Below are positions 37,347-45,034 of a stretch of 64,000 nucleotides of DNA, piece after piece. Both the position numbers and the translations under genes were made by a program. Source of the DNA: an uncultured Bacteroides sp. (GTDB taxonomy: Bacteria > Bacteroidota > Bacteroidia > Bacteroidales > Bacteroidaceae); NCBI GenBank assembly GCA_947574505.1, contig CANPJW010000002.1:124001-188000 (forward strand), written 5' to 3'. The notes under the pieces are model-generated. The model saw nothing but the letters and a program-made list of their open reading frames with translations, was not told the origin of the DNA and searched no databases. Position 1 is the stretch's first letter. Each line of letters starts with the position of its first letter.

Positions 37347-38480
37347 TCATATAATATGCAGATAAGTCTTATACCACTTTCTTCCAGTTATCTTTTTATG
37401 TTTTACAATCGCACGATTTATAATAATATGTAATACGCACCAAAACACTAAATCAAACAACAACATAAATGTCGCATTTATATAAAAAGACAATAAAAAG
37501 TTAGCTACTACTAGAAAGAGCGATAATAATAGCAATGTAATCATCACAGTACGCACCCTAATTCCAGTACGTAACAATTTATGGTGAATATGATTCTTAT
37601 CCGGTAAAAAAGGATTGCGACCATCTTTTGCTCGAGAATAAAACACACGCACTACATCAAGTAAAGGAATAAGGAGTGTAGAAATAGTTACCATATTCAG
37701 ATTTAATTCAAACGGATCCCAAGACTCTTGCCGTGTCCAAAAATGAAGAATCAGAAAACTAAGGATATAACCAAGAGTAAGACTTCCGGCATCTCCCATA
37801 AAGAGTTTTCGACCTGATACACTAAATACATTGTAATAATAGAAAGTAGCAACCACTCCCAAAGTAGCGGAAGCTAAAAGAGCATGAGTCCACTGACCTA
37901 CAAATATACAGACTATGATTAACAATCCTAATGCGATACAAGTAAGACCTGAAGCCAATCCATCAATTCCGTCTATCAAATTAATAGCATTCGTAATATA
38001 GACTACAAGAAAAACAGTCAGAGGCATACCAATAAATGCAGGAATGGCATGAAGCCCTAATAGTCCTCCCAAATCGTTAATCCAAAGACCGGAAAGTGAA
38101 AGAAAAGAGGCGGAAAGAATCTGTACTACAAATTTATACCGATACCCTACTCCCACCAAGTCATCCGCTACTCCAACAAGATACAGCAGTGTCGTGCCGG
38201 CAACGAGGAAAAGATAACGCATGAATAAACAAGATGACCAAATAGGATCAACCGGTTCATTCATGTAATAACGAATTCCTGTAATAATACACAAAGATAT
38301 TAGTATAACAGGTAGGAAAGCCAGACCGCCCAGACGAGGTACGGGAGTCTTATGTACTTTACGGGCATCAGGAACGTCAAAGAGACGCTTCTTGTAAGAT
38401 ATAAATATTATTCTTGGAATAACAATCGTAGCTAATAGTACTGAAAGCAACAAAGTACCTCCAATATAAATATACATCAT
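37347..38480 (-). CDS. Undecaprenyl-phosphate sugar-1-phosphate transferase, WecA/MraY family
   Basis: A 377-residue polytopic enzyme that starts repeat-unit synthesis by moving a HexNAc-1-phosphate to undecaprenyl phosphate. Motifs: VGVADDLVGVG (Mg/Asp-Asp), NAINLIDGIDGLASGLT, LFMGDAGSLTLGY, and KNHIHHKLLR near the C-terminus. About 10-11 membrane helices are visible. It is the second gene of the operon, right after upxY, and no other initiating transferase is present in the operon, so it likely serves this glycan. Confidence 0.93.
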   Translation of the reverse strand: MMYIYIGGTLLLSVLLATIVIPRIIFISYKKRLFDVPDARKVHKTPVPRLGGLAFLPVILISLCIITGIRYYMNEPVDPIWSSCLFMRYLFLVAGTTLLYLVGVADDLVGVGYRYKFVVQILSASFLSLSGLWINDLGGLLGLHAIPAFIGMPLTVFLVVYITNAINLIDGIDGLASGLTCIALGLLIIVCIFVGQWTHALLASATLGVVATFYYYNVFSVSGRKLFMGDAGSLTLGYILSFLILHFWTRQESWDPFELNLNMVTISTLLIPLLDVVRVFYSRAKDGRNPFLPDKNHIHHKLLRTGIRVRTVMITLLLLSLFLVVANFLLSFYINATFMLLFDLVFWCVLHIIINRAIVKHKKITGRKWYKTYLHII

Positions 38481-38502
38481 AAAAATCTATCGTATTTTAG
38501 GC

Positions 38503-39081
38503 TTAAATCTTTTCTCCAACCGGTTCCACATACCCCACTGGCATATCTGCACAAGCACATCCCAACATATTTAACCGGACAGCTATTTTACTTTTCCCAT
38601 CCACCATTACAAGTTCCCCTACAAGCCCTGTCAAAGGGCCTTTAACTACACGTACTTTCTCACCACGCGCCAAAGGAGCACTATTCACACAAACTGCTTC
38701 ATCCGAATAATCGAGCATAAAGCGAAAACGGGCCATTTGTTCATCAGGTATTACAGCCGGACTACTCTCACCACGCATTACCATATATCGGCTGACTGTA
38801 GAGAAAGAAAGAACTTCCTTGCGTTCTTTCGGATCTACGTGCACAAAGACCATCATCGGAAGCAGCACAGATTCAACCACTTTACGGCGGTCGCTCCATT
38901 GATGCACTTCCTGTTGGACCGGTACAAAATTCTCAATCCCCATCTTGCCCAAACGCTCTGCTACTTTCTTCTCATGGTGCATACGCACGAGAGCTACATA
39001 CCAGCGTTTAGAGTATGCTACGCCCTCCCCTGTCCCCATATTAGGCCCAGCATTTAAAGTTCCTTCTTTTCTTAGAATCAT
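38503..39081 (-). CDS. upxY: UpxY-family transcription antiterminator (NusG-like)
   Basis: A 192-residue NusG paralog. Residues about 26-125 form the NGN domain (KRWYVALVRMHHEKKVAERL, NFVPVQQEVHQWSDRRKVVE, LPMMVFVHVDP) and the C-terminal part is a KOW domain (GEKVRVVKGPLTGLVGELVM). In Bacteroides, UpxY proteins prevent premature termination in the long leader of their own capsule operon. It is the first gene after the invertible promoter. The usual partner UpxZ is absent: the next gene follows after only 22 bases and is the WecA-like transferase. Met15 is a possible alternative start. Confidence 0.93.
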   Translation of the reverse strand: MILRKEGTLNAGPNMGTGEGVAYSKRWYVALVRMHHEKKVAERLGKMGIENFVPVQQEVHQWSDRRKVVESVLLPMMVFVHVDPKERKEVLSFSTVSRYMVMRGESSPAVIPDEQMARFRFMLDYSDEAVCVNSAPLARGEKVRVVKGPLTGLVGELVMVDGKSKIAVRLNMLGCACADMPVGYVEPVGEKI

Positions 39082-39104
39082 ACTTTTTTACCCCTTATGT
39101 TTCC

Positions 39105-39121
39105 GTTACTTCTTAGGTAAC
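39105..39121. repeat. Left inverted repeat of the invertible promoter (recombination site)
   Basis: GTTACTTCTTAGGTAAC. Inner arms GTTAC and GTAAC (extended to CCGTTAC/GTAACGG, 39103-39123) flank the 7-base asymmetric spacer TTCTTAG, the layout of a tyrosine recombinase crossover site. The exact reverse complement lies at 39376-39392. Lies in the transcribed leader of upxY. Confidence 0.88.
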
Positions 39122-39375
39122 GGAATTTGTTTGGTGCAAATATAGACAAAATTGTTAATAGCGTACAAGCAAAATTCCTTTTTTTTCTCTTTTTATTTAA
39201 ATATATAGCAAAAATGTATTCGAACATGAAATGTTTTTATTCTCATGTTCAATGATTTCTATTGTCTGCACTGAAAAGAATCCTCTGCAAATCAGGCAAT
39301 ATATCTAGAACTTTCCCTTTTTGTATACATTTCTTCTTTTTTTATTGTGCCTTGTTATCAGGTGCCTGTGTTTCT

Positions 39376-39392
39376 GTTACCTAAGAAGTAAC
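39376..39392. repeat. Right inverted repeat of the invertible promoter (recombination site)
   Basis: GTTACCTAAGAAGTAAC, perfect reverse complement of the left site, with spacer CTAAGAA between GTTAC and GTAAC arms. It lies 43 bases beyond the stop of the recombinase gene. Confidence 0.88.
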
Positions 39393-39434
39393 AACACTAT
39401 TACATGTATAAATATCAAATACTTAATACAAAAC

Positions 39435-40382
39435 CTACACAATCCCCTTACAATTCTTAACGTAATAATAATTTAACTTATTTACTTTTGTTCGTTCGTT
39501 CAAATCAAAGCCTTTCAAATAGATTTGTGTTGTTTTTATAGATTTGTGTCCCAACGATTCACTTATCATTTCAATAGGAACTCCCCTATATTTAGCAGTA
39601 GTAGCCCAAGAGTGACGAAATGTATAAGAAGTAACAGCCGAATGAATATGCAATTTTTTGGCTAAACTCTTCAGACTATTATTAAAACAACGCAAAGTAG
39701 ATTGATATTCTTTATAAGCCGCCTCTCCATCACGCTTGTTCTTCCCGCTCAATATATAAAAAAGATAATCGGGGTATTCGGGAAGAACTGACGAGTGGAA
39801 ATTACGAAGCCGGGAAACAATACCGGACGCTGATTCCAATATTTCCACACTCATGGGAGTTCCTGTCTTGCTACGATTGTATTTCAGAATATTCCCTTCC
39901 AGGTTTGACTTTTCCAAATGAGCCAAATCGACAAAAGGCATTCCGCTGAATAAAAACAATAAATTGGCTATAGCCTGTGTCCGGCGCAATTTCTCGGACT
40001 GCGGATCTTTGTAAAGCAATGTGTGCAGTTCGTTCACCGGAATGGCCTTTTTCTGGCGTGTATCCACCCCGGTAAATACATCCCGAAACAGGCGATGCAC
40101 ATAAGGAGCCTGATGTGTATCCACTCCTTTATTGTATATGCAGCGCAACATCCGCATGTAAGTAGATATAGTGTTAAGCTTCAAACGGCAAGCCAGCAAG
40201 TAATTACTATACCGCTTCAAGTTTTCACGGGTAATTTGTTTGAATGACACACATGATGTTCCACAAAACACAGTGAAAGAACGTAACGCATTCTCATAAA
40301 CATGTGCCGTAGCATAGCGCCCCTCACGGCGCAAGCACTCCACATAATTGTTTACACATACAGTAAATCCGTCTTTTCTCAT
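39435..40382 (-). CDS. Tyrosine site-specific recombinase (DNA invertase of the capsule promoter)
   Basis: A 315-residue integrase-type recombinase. N-terminal SAM-like core-binding domain about residues 8-100; catalytic domain about 112-305 with Lys172 (RSKTG), Arg256-His257 (TFRHSW), LGH with His279 and nucleophile Tyr288 (TQIYLKGF). The first arginine is unclear: the segment FSGMPFVD at 145-152 has Ser146 where many Bacteroides relatives have Arg (RGM-FVD). The gene lies 43 bases from the right inverted repeat and is transcribed the same way as the capsule operon, as is usual for CPS-linked invertases. No conserved -7 element was seen upstream. Confidence 0.92.
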   Translation of the reverse strand: MRKDGFTVCVNNYVECLRREGRYATAHVYENALRSFTVFCGTSCVSFKQITRENLKRYSNYLLACRLKLNTISTYMRMLRCIYNKGVDTHQAPYVHRLFRDVFTGVDTRQKKAIPVNELHTLLYKDPQSEKLRRTQAIANLLFLFSGMPFVDLAHLEKSNLEGNILKYNRSKTGTPMSVEILESASGIVSRLRNFHSSVLPEYPDYLFYILSGKNKRDGEAAYKEYQSTLRCFNNSLKSLAKKLHIHSAVTSYTFRHSWATTAKYRGVPIEMISESLGHKSIKTTQIYLKGFDLNERTKVNKLNYYYVKNCKGIV

Positions 40383-40536
40383 AATTTACTATTATTAATT
40401 TATAAAATCAGCATGATATTACAAGAAATAGAATGAATTTCCAATAAAGATGGCTGTTTACTAAGATTTTCTTATGAAGTTTTTAATAACCTATACGATT
40501 TAATACCAAAATTGGCACATTAATCAGTAAGTAGAC

Positions 40537-40576
40537 AAAAAAGGCCGCTCCTGAATAACAAGAACGACCTTTTTTT
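40537..40576. terminator. Bidirectional terminator of carB
   Basis: Imperfect hairpin from AAAAAAGG (40537-40544) to CCTTTTTTT (40568-40576) with further paired bases inside. A- and T-runs on the two sides fit intrinsic termination of the carB transcript on the minus strand. The rest of 40383-40621 shows no gene. Confidence 0.75.
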
Positions 40577-40621
40577 CATTTCAGCAGAACGCTGTCATAC
40601 TATCGAAAGCATGACAGCACA

Positions 40622-43600
40622 TTACTTATATTCTGCCCAACTCTTGATGGTGATATCATCAATGCTCATCGTGCAGAAAGCATTAATGAATGCACTAGCC
40701 AAACGGGCATTTGTAATCAACGGAATATTCAAGTCAATGGCTGCACGACGAATCTTATATCCGTTGTCCAACTCTCCGGCTGTCAGGTTCTTAGGAATGT
40801 TGACTACCATATCAATTTCCTTATTATGAAGCATTTCCAATGCTTGCGGATGCCCCTCTTCGCTCGGCCAATAGACATGGGTACTTTCAATACCGTTTTC
40901 GGCAAGTGCTTTGTGCGTACCGCCGGTTGCAAAGAGTTTATATCCCTTACTCACCAGCATACGGGCTGCATCCATCATATCGGCTTTCTGTTTCATTGTT
41001 CCCGTGGAAAGCAGGATATTCTTCTGGGGGATACGATAGCCTACGGAAAGCATTGCTTTCAGTACGGCACAGGAAGTATCCATGCCGATACAGCCGACTT
41101 CACCGGTAGAGGCCATATCTACTCCCAACACAGGGTCGGCTTTCTGCAAACGGTTGAAGGAGAACTGGGAAGCCTTGATTCCGACATAATCCAATTCGAA
41201 AAGATTCTTTTCCGGTTTTTCGACAGGTAGACCAAGCATGACTTTCGTTGCCAGTTCGATAAAATTTATCTTCAATACTTTGCTGACAAACGGGAAAGAA
41301 CGGCTGGCACGCAAGTTACATTCGATGACTTTGATATCATTGTCTTTTGCCAGATATTGGATATTGAACGGGCCGGAGATGTTCAGAGCTTTGGCAATCT
41401 CACGGCTGATACGTTTGATACGACGAACAGTCTCTACATATAGCTTTTGCGGCGGGAATTGAATAGTAGCGTCACCGGAGTGCACACCCGCAAACTCAAT
41501 ATGTTCGCTGATAGCGTATGCTACGATTTCGCCATTCTGCGCCACAGCATCCATTTCTACTTCCTTGGCATGCTCGATAAACTGGCTTACCACTACCGGA
41601 TGCTTCTTCGATACGTTAGCTGCCAATTTCAGGAAACGTTCAAGTTCTTCCTGATTGGAGCAGACATTCATCGCAGCGCCTGAAAGTACATAAGACGGAC
41701 GGACAAGTACCGGAAAACCTACTTCGTCAACAAACTCATTGATGTCGTCCATAGAGGTCAACTCGCGCCAACGCGGCTGGTCTACACCGATACGGTCGAG
41801 CATGGCAGAGAATTTCTCGCGGTCTTCGGCATTGTCAATGCTCTTGGCACTTGTACCGAGAATATTGACATTCTGAGCATCCAGACGCAATGCCAGATTG
41901 TTCGGGATTTGCCCACCAGTAGATACGATGACACCATGCGGATTTTCGAGTTCCAAAATATCCATTACACGCTCGAAAGTCAATTCGTCGAAGTAGAGAC
42001 GGTCGCACATATCGTAGTCCGTAGATACGGTTTCGGGGTTATAGTTAACCATGACGCTTCGCCATCCTTCCTTGCGGATGGTGTTCAATGCCTGTACGCC
42101 ACACCAGTCGAACTCTACTGAGGAACCGATACGATAGGCACCGGAACCCAGCACGACGATAGATTTATGGTCACCCTGATAATGAACGTCGTTTGCTACG
42201 CCGCTGTAAGTAAGATACAGGTAGTTGGTCTGCGCGGGATATTCGGCAGCCAAGGTATCAATTTGCTTCACAACCGGAAGAATTCCTGCATGCTTGCGAT
42301 GATTGCGAACATAGAGAATACCGTCTTCCATATCGCCTTCGTAACCAATGGCACGGGCAATCTGAAAGTCGGAGAAGCCCTGGACTTTCGCTTTACGAAG
42401 CAACTCGTCCGGCAAGTCGGCTATTTGTTTGTGGTTACTTCCCCAGCTATGCAGTTCTTCGGAAGTTTTCATGATATTCATGAGCTTCTGAAGGAACCAT
42501 TTGTCAATCTTTGTCAGTTCGTGCACCTGGTCGATCGTATATCCGGCGCGGAATGCTTTCGAGATGACAAAAATACGTTTATCGGTCGGTTCGCGAAGCG
42601 CTTTGTCAATATCGGGAATAACCAGTTCCTTATTTTCTACAAATCCGTGCATCCCCTGCCCTATCATGCGAAGCCCTTTTTGGATAGCTTCTTCAAAGGT
42701 ACGACCGATGGCCATTACTTCACCGACTGATTTCATGGAAGAGCCCAGTTCTTTATCCACTCCGTGGAACTTACCTAAGTCCCAACGGGGAATCTTACAG
42801 ACTACATAATCCAAAGCAGGTTCAAAGAAAGCGGAGGTCGTTTTTGTTACAGAGTTTTTCAGGTCGAAAAGTCCGTAACCCAATCCTAACTTGGCAGCAA
42901 CGAAAGCCAACGGATAGCCGGTTGCTTTAGAAGCCAATGCCGATGAGCGGGAAAGGCGGGCATTTACCTCAATCACCCGATAGTCTTCGGATTCCGGGTC
43001 GAAAGCATATTGCACGTTACATTCGCCGACGATACCGATATGACGAATGATACGGATAGCCAGTTCACGAAGTTTATGATATTCTTTATTAGTAAGCGTC
43101 TGAGAGGGAGCGATAACGATAGACTCACCGGTATGGATACCCAGCGGGTCAAAGTTTTCCATATTACAAACAGTGATACAGTTGTCGAAGCGGTCGCGCA
43201 CCACTTCGTATTCCACTTCTTTCCAGCCACGGAGTGATTTTTCCACCAGCACCTGCGGAGAGAAAGAAAAAGCCTTTTCTACGAGGACGTCCAATTGTTC
43301 CTCGTTATCACAAAAGCCAGAGCCCAGACCACCCAACGCATAAGCAGCACGGACAATCACCGGATAACCCAGCTCACGGGCTGCGCGACGGGCGTCTTCC
43401 GCATTTTCTACGGCTTCACTCTTGATAGTCTTTACGTCGATTTCGTTTAGTTTCTGCACAAAAAGTTCACGGTCTTCGGTATCCATAATAGCTTGTACCG
43501 GTGTACCTAGCACCTTTACATTATATTTTTCAAGGATTCCTTCCTTATATAAAGCTACGCCACAATTCAAGGCCGTCTGCCCGCCGAATGCAAGCATAAT

Positions 43601-43849
43601 GCCTTCGGGCTTCTCTTTCTGAATCACTTTCTCTACAAAGTACGGGGTCACCGGCAGGAAGTAGATTTGATCGGCCACTCCTTCGGAAGTCTGTACCGTA
43701 GCAATATTCGGATTGATAAGAACCGTTTCAATCCCCTCTTCTTTCAAGGCTTTGAGCGCCTGCGAACCGGAATAGTCAAACTCACCGGCCTCACCGATTT
43801 TCAGGGCACCGGAACCCAGCAGTAATACTTTCTTTATTTTTTCTTTCAT
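40622..43849 (-). CDS. carB: Carbamoyl-phosphate synthase, large subunit
   Basis: A 1075-residue ammonia-using synthase subunit forming carbamoyl phosphate for pyrimidines and arginine. Two homologous ATP-grasp halves are seen, beginning KKVLLLGSGALKIGEAGEFD and KSIVVLGSGAYRIGSSVEFD, with VNARLSRSSALASKATGYPL and ECNLRASRSFPFVSKVLKIN in the two metal regions; the C-terminal allosteric MGS-like domain starts at about residue 940 (GTMKQKADMMDAARMLVSKG). Length is standard. It follows carA by 9 bases and ends against a strong terminator. Confidence 0.98.
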   Translation of the reverse strand: MKEKIKKVLLLGSGALKIGEAGEFDYSGSQALKALKEEGIETVLINPNIATVQTSEGVADQIYFLPVTPYFVEKVIQKEKPEGIMLAFGGQTALNCGVALYKEGILEKYNVKVLGTPVQAIMDTEDRELFVQKLNEIDVKTIKSEAVENAEDARRAARELGYPVIVRAAYALGGLGSGFCDNEEQLDVLVEKAFSFSPQVLVEKSLRGWKEVEYEVVRDRFDNCITVCNMENFDPLGIHTGESIVIAPSQTLTNKEYHKLRELAIRIIRHIGIVGECNVQYAFDPESEDYRVIEVNARLSRSSALASKATGYPLAFVAAKLGLGYGLFDLKNSVTKTTSAFFEPALDYVVCKIPRWDLGKFHGVDKELGSSMKSVGEVMAIGRTFEEAIQKGLRMIGQGMHGFVENKELVIPDIDKALREPTDKRIFVISKAFRAGYTIDQVHELTKIDKWFLQKLMNIMKTSEELHSWGSNHKQIADLPDELLRKAKVQGFSDFQIARAIGYEGDMEDGILYVRNHRKHAGILPVVKQIDTLAAEYPAQTNYLYLTYSGVANDVHYQGDHKSIVVLGSGAYRIGSSVEFDWCGVQALNTIRKEGWRSVMVNYNPETVSTDYDMCDRLYFDELTFERVMDILELENPHGVIVSTGGQIPNNLALRLDAQNVNILGTSAKSIDNAEDREKFSAMLDRIGVDQPRWRELTSMDDINEFVDEVGFPVLVRPSYVLSGAAMNVCSNQEELERFLKLAANVSKKHPVVVSQFIEHAKEVEMDAVAQNGEIVAYAISEHIEFAGVHSGDATIQFPPQKLYVETVRRIKRISREIAKALNISGPFNIQYLAKDNDIKVIECNLRASRSFPFVSKVLKINFIELATKVMLGLPVEKPEKNLFELDYVGIKASQFSFNRLQKADPVLGVDMASTGEVGCIGMDTSCAVLKAMLSVGYRIPQKNILLSTGTMKQKADMMDAARMLVSKGYKLFATGGTHKALAENGIESTHVYWPSEEGHPQALEMLHNKEIDMVVNIPKNLTAGELDNGYKIRRAAIDLNIPLITNARLASAFINAFCTMSIDDITIKSWAEYK

Positions 43850-43858
43850 GATTGTCGG

Positions 43859-45007
43859 TTATTTAAGCAGGTTTACAAATTCGTCGAACAGAAATTCCGT
43901 ATCCGTAGGGCCGCTGGCAGCTTCCGGGTGGAATTGCGCCGAGAACCAAGGATTTGTCTTATGCTTGATTCCTTCATTGGAACCATCGTTCATATTGATG
44001 AAAAGCGGTTCCCAATCTGCGCCCAACGTATTATTGTCTACGGCATAACCGTGATTCTGAGAAGTGATGAAACAACGTTCCGTGCCTACCATACGCACAG
44101 GTTGGTTGTGGCTACGGTGCCCGTATTTCAGTTTATATATTTTGGCTCCACCTGCTTTCGAAAGTAATTGGTTACCCATGCAGATTCCGAAGATAGGAAG
44201 TTTCTCATTTTTCATTGCCTTACGGATATTCTGTACCGCAGCATCACAAGTATCCGGGTCGCCCGGGCCATTGGAAATAAATAATCCGTCAAATTCGAGT
44301 CCGTTGAAATCATAATCCCAAGGCACGCGAATCACTTCGACATCACGTTTCAGCAGGCAACGGATGATGTTGGTCTTTACTCCACAATCTACCAATACCA
44401 CTTTTTTAAATTGAGAATTGAAAGTTGGAAGTTGAGAATTAAGTTGCGCAATGGGAGTATTTACAGGAAAAGAGTGAGAAGTTCCGTCAGGAAGATAAGA
44501 GATTATTTCCTTACAACTTACTTTGTCTACGTAATTAACGCCTGCATAAGCAGCTTCGGGAATATGCTCCGGCTCATCATCAAAGACAATCTTTCCCATC
44601 ATCACACCATGTTCGCGGAGCACTTTCGTCAGCTCGCGGGTGTCAATACCTGTGATGCCGGGAATGTGTTCACGTTTCAACCAGTCACCGAGACTTTCCA
44701 CTGCGTTCCAGTGGCTGTATTCATAAGAATAGTCGCTTACGATAATCGCTTCCGCATGGATTTTCCCGCTCTCCATGAAAGTAGCGAGCCCGTTCGGTCC
44801 GATTGTAAAAGGGGGAACTCCGTAGTTACCTATCAAAGGATAGGTAAGAGTCATCAACTGTCCGGCATACGAAGGGTCGGTAAGGCTCTCGGGATATCCG
44901 GTCATGGCAGTATTGAAAACTACTTCGCCCGCCACCGGCTTTTCGTAGCCAAACGACTTGCCGGAGAACCGGCTCCCGTCGTCAAGGATTAATGTCACAT
45001 TTCTCAT
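43859..45007 (-). CDS. carA: Carbamoyl-phosphate synthase, small subunit (glutaminase)
   Basis: A 382-residue subunit that releases ammonia from glutamine for CarB. N-terminal domain begins RNVTLILDDGSRFSGKSFGY; C-terminal class I amidotransferase has SNGPGDPD, the nucleophile Cys in FGICMGNQLLSKAGG and His/Glu in QFHPEAASGP. Odd feature: the linker contains IAQLNSQLPTFNSQF, whose DNA is a short AT-rich repeat type also found between genes here, probably an insertion in the interdomain linker that leaves the frame intact. Second gene of a unit with the PurF-like gene and carB. Confidence 0.97.
   Translation of the reverse strand: MRNVTLILDDGSRFSGKSFGYEKPVAGEVVFNTAMTGYPESLTDPSYAGQLMTLTYPLIGNYGVPPFTIGPNGLATFMESGKIHAEAIIVSDYSYEYSHWNAVESLGDWLKREHIPGITGIDTRELTKVLREHGVMMGKIVFDDEPEHIPEAAYAGVNYVDKVSCKEIISYLPDGTSHSFPVNTPIAQLNSQLPTFNSQFKKVVLVDCGVKTNIIRCLLKRDVEVIRVPWDYDFNGLEFDGLFISNGPGDPDTCDAAVQNIRKAMKNEKLPIFGICMGNQLLSKAGGAKIYKLKYGHRSHNQPVRMVGTERCFITSQNHGYAVDNNTLGADWEPLFINMNDGSNEGIKHKTNPWFSAQFHPEAASGPTDTEFLFDEFVNLLK
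44405..44452. repeat. AT-rich simple repeat inside carA
   Basis: The plus strand holds alternating 'TTGAGAATT', 'GAAAGTTGGAAG' and 'TTGAGAATTAAG' units. It encodes QLNSQLPTFNSQF-type peptide in the linker between the two CarA domains. Similar units lie in gltB (about 51630-51665) and at the end of dapF (59215-59252). Confidence 0.55.
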
Positions 45008-45034
45008 TCTTATTATTGAATCGTTGTATGGTTG

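Larger units (their letters stand above)
39105..39392. promoter_or_regulatory. Invertible capsule promoter segment
   Basis: A 288-base segment bounded by perfect 17-base inverted repeats (39105-39121 and 39376-39392). Inside, near the left end, the minus strand reads TATATTTG at 39137-39144, a Bacteroides -7 element, with TTG at 39166-39168 about 21 bases upstream as a candidate -33. So in this copy the promoter points left into upxY (ON), with the start near 39130. In the other orientation it would point right, against the recombinase gene, leaving the operon silent. An inner 8 bp hairpin lies at 39222-39250. No gene lies in 39082-39434. Confidence 0.88.

Noticed and set aside
40383..40621. 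Second inverted repeat or invertible segment upstream of the recombinase
   Set aside because: No copy of the GTTACTTCTTAGGTAAC site was found here; only the carB terminator.
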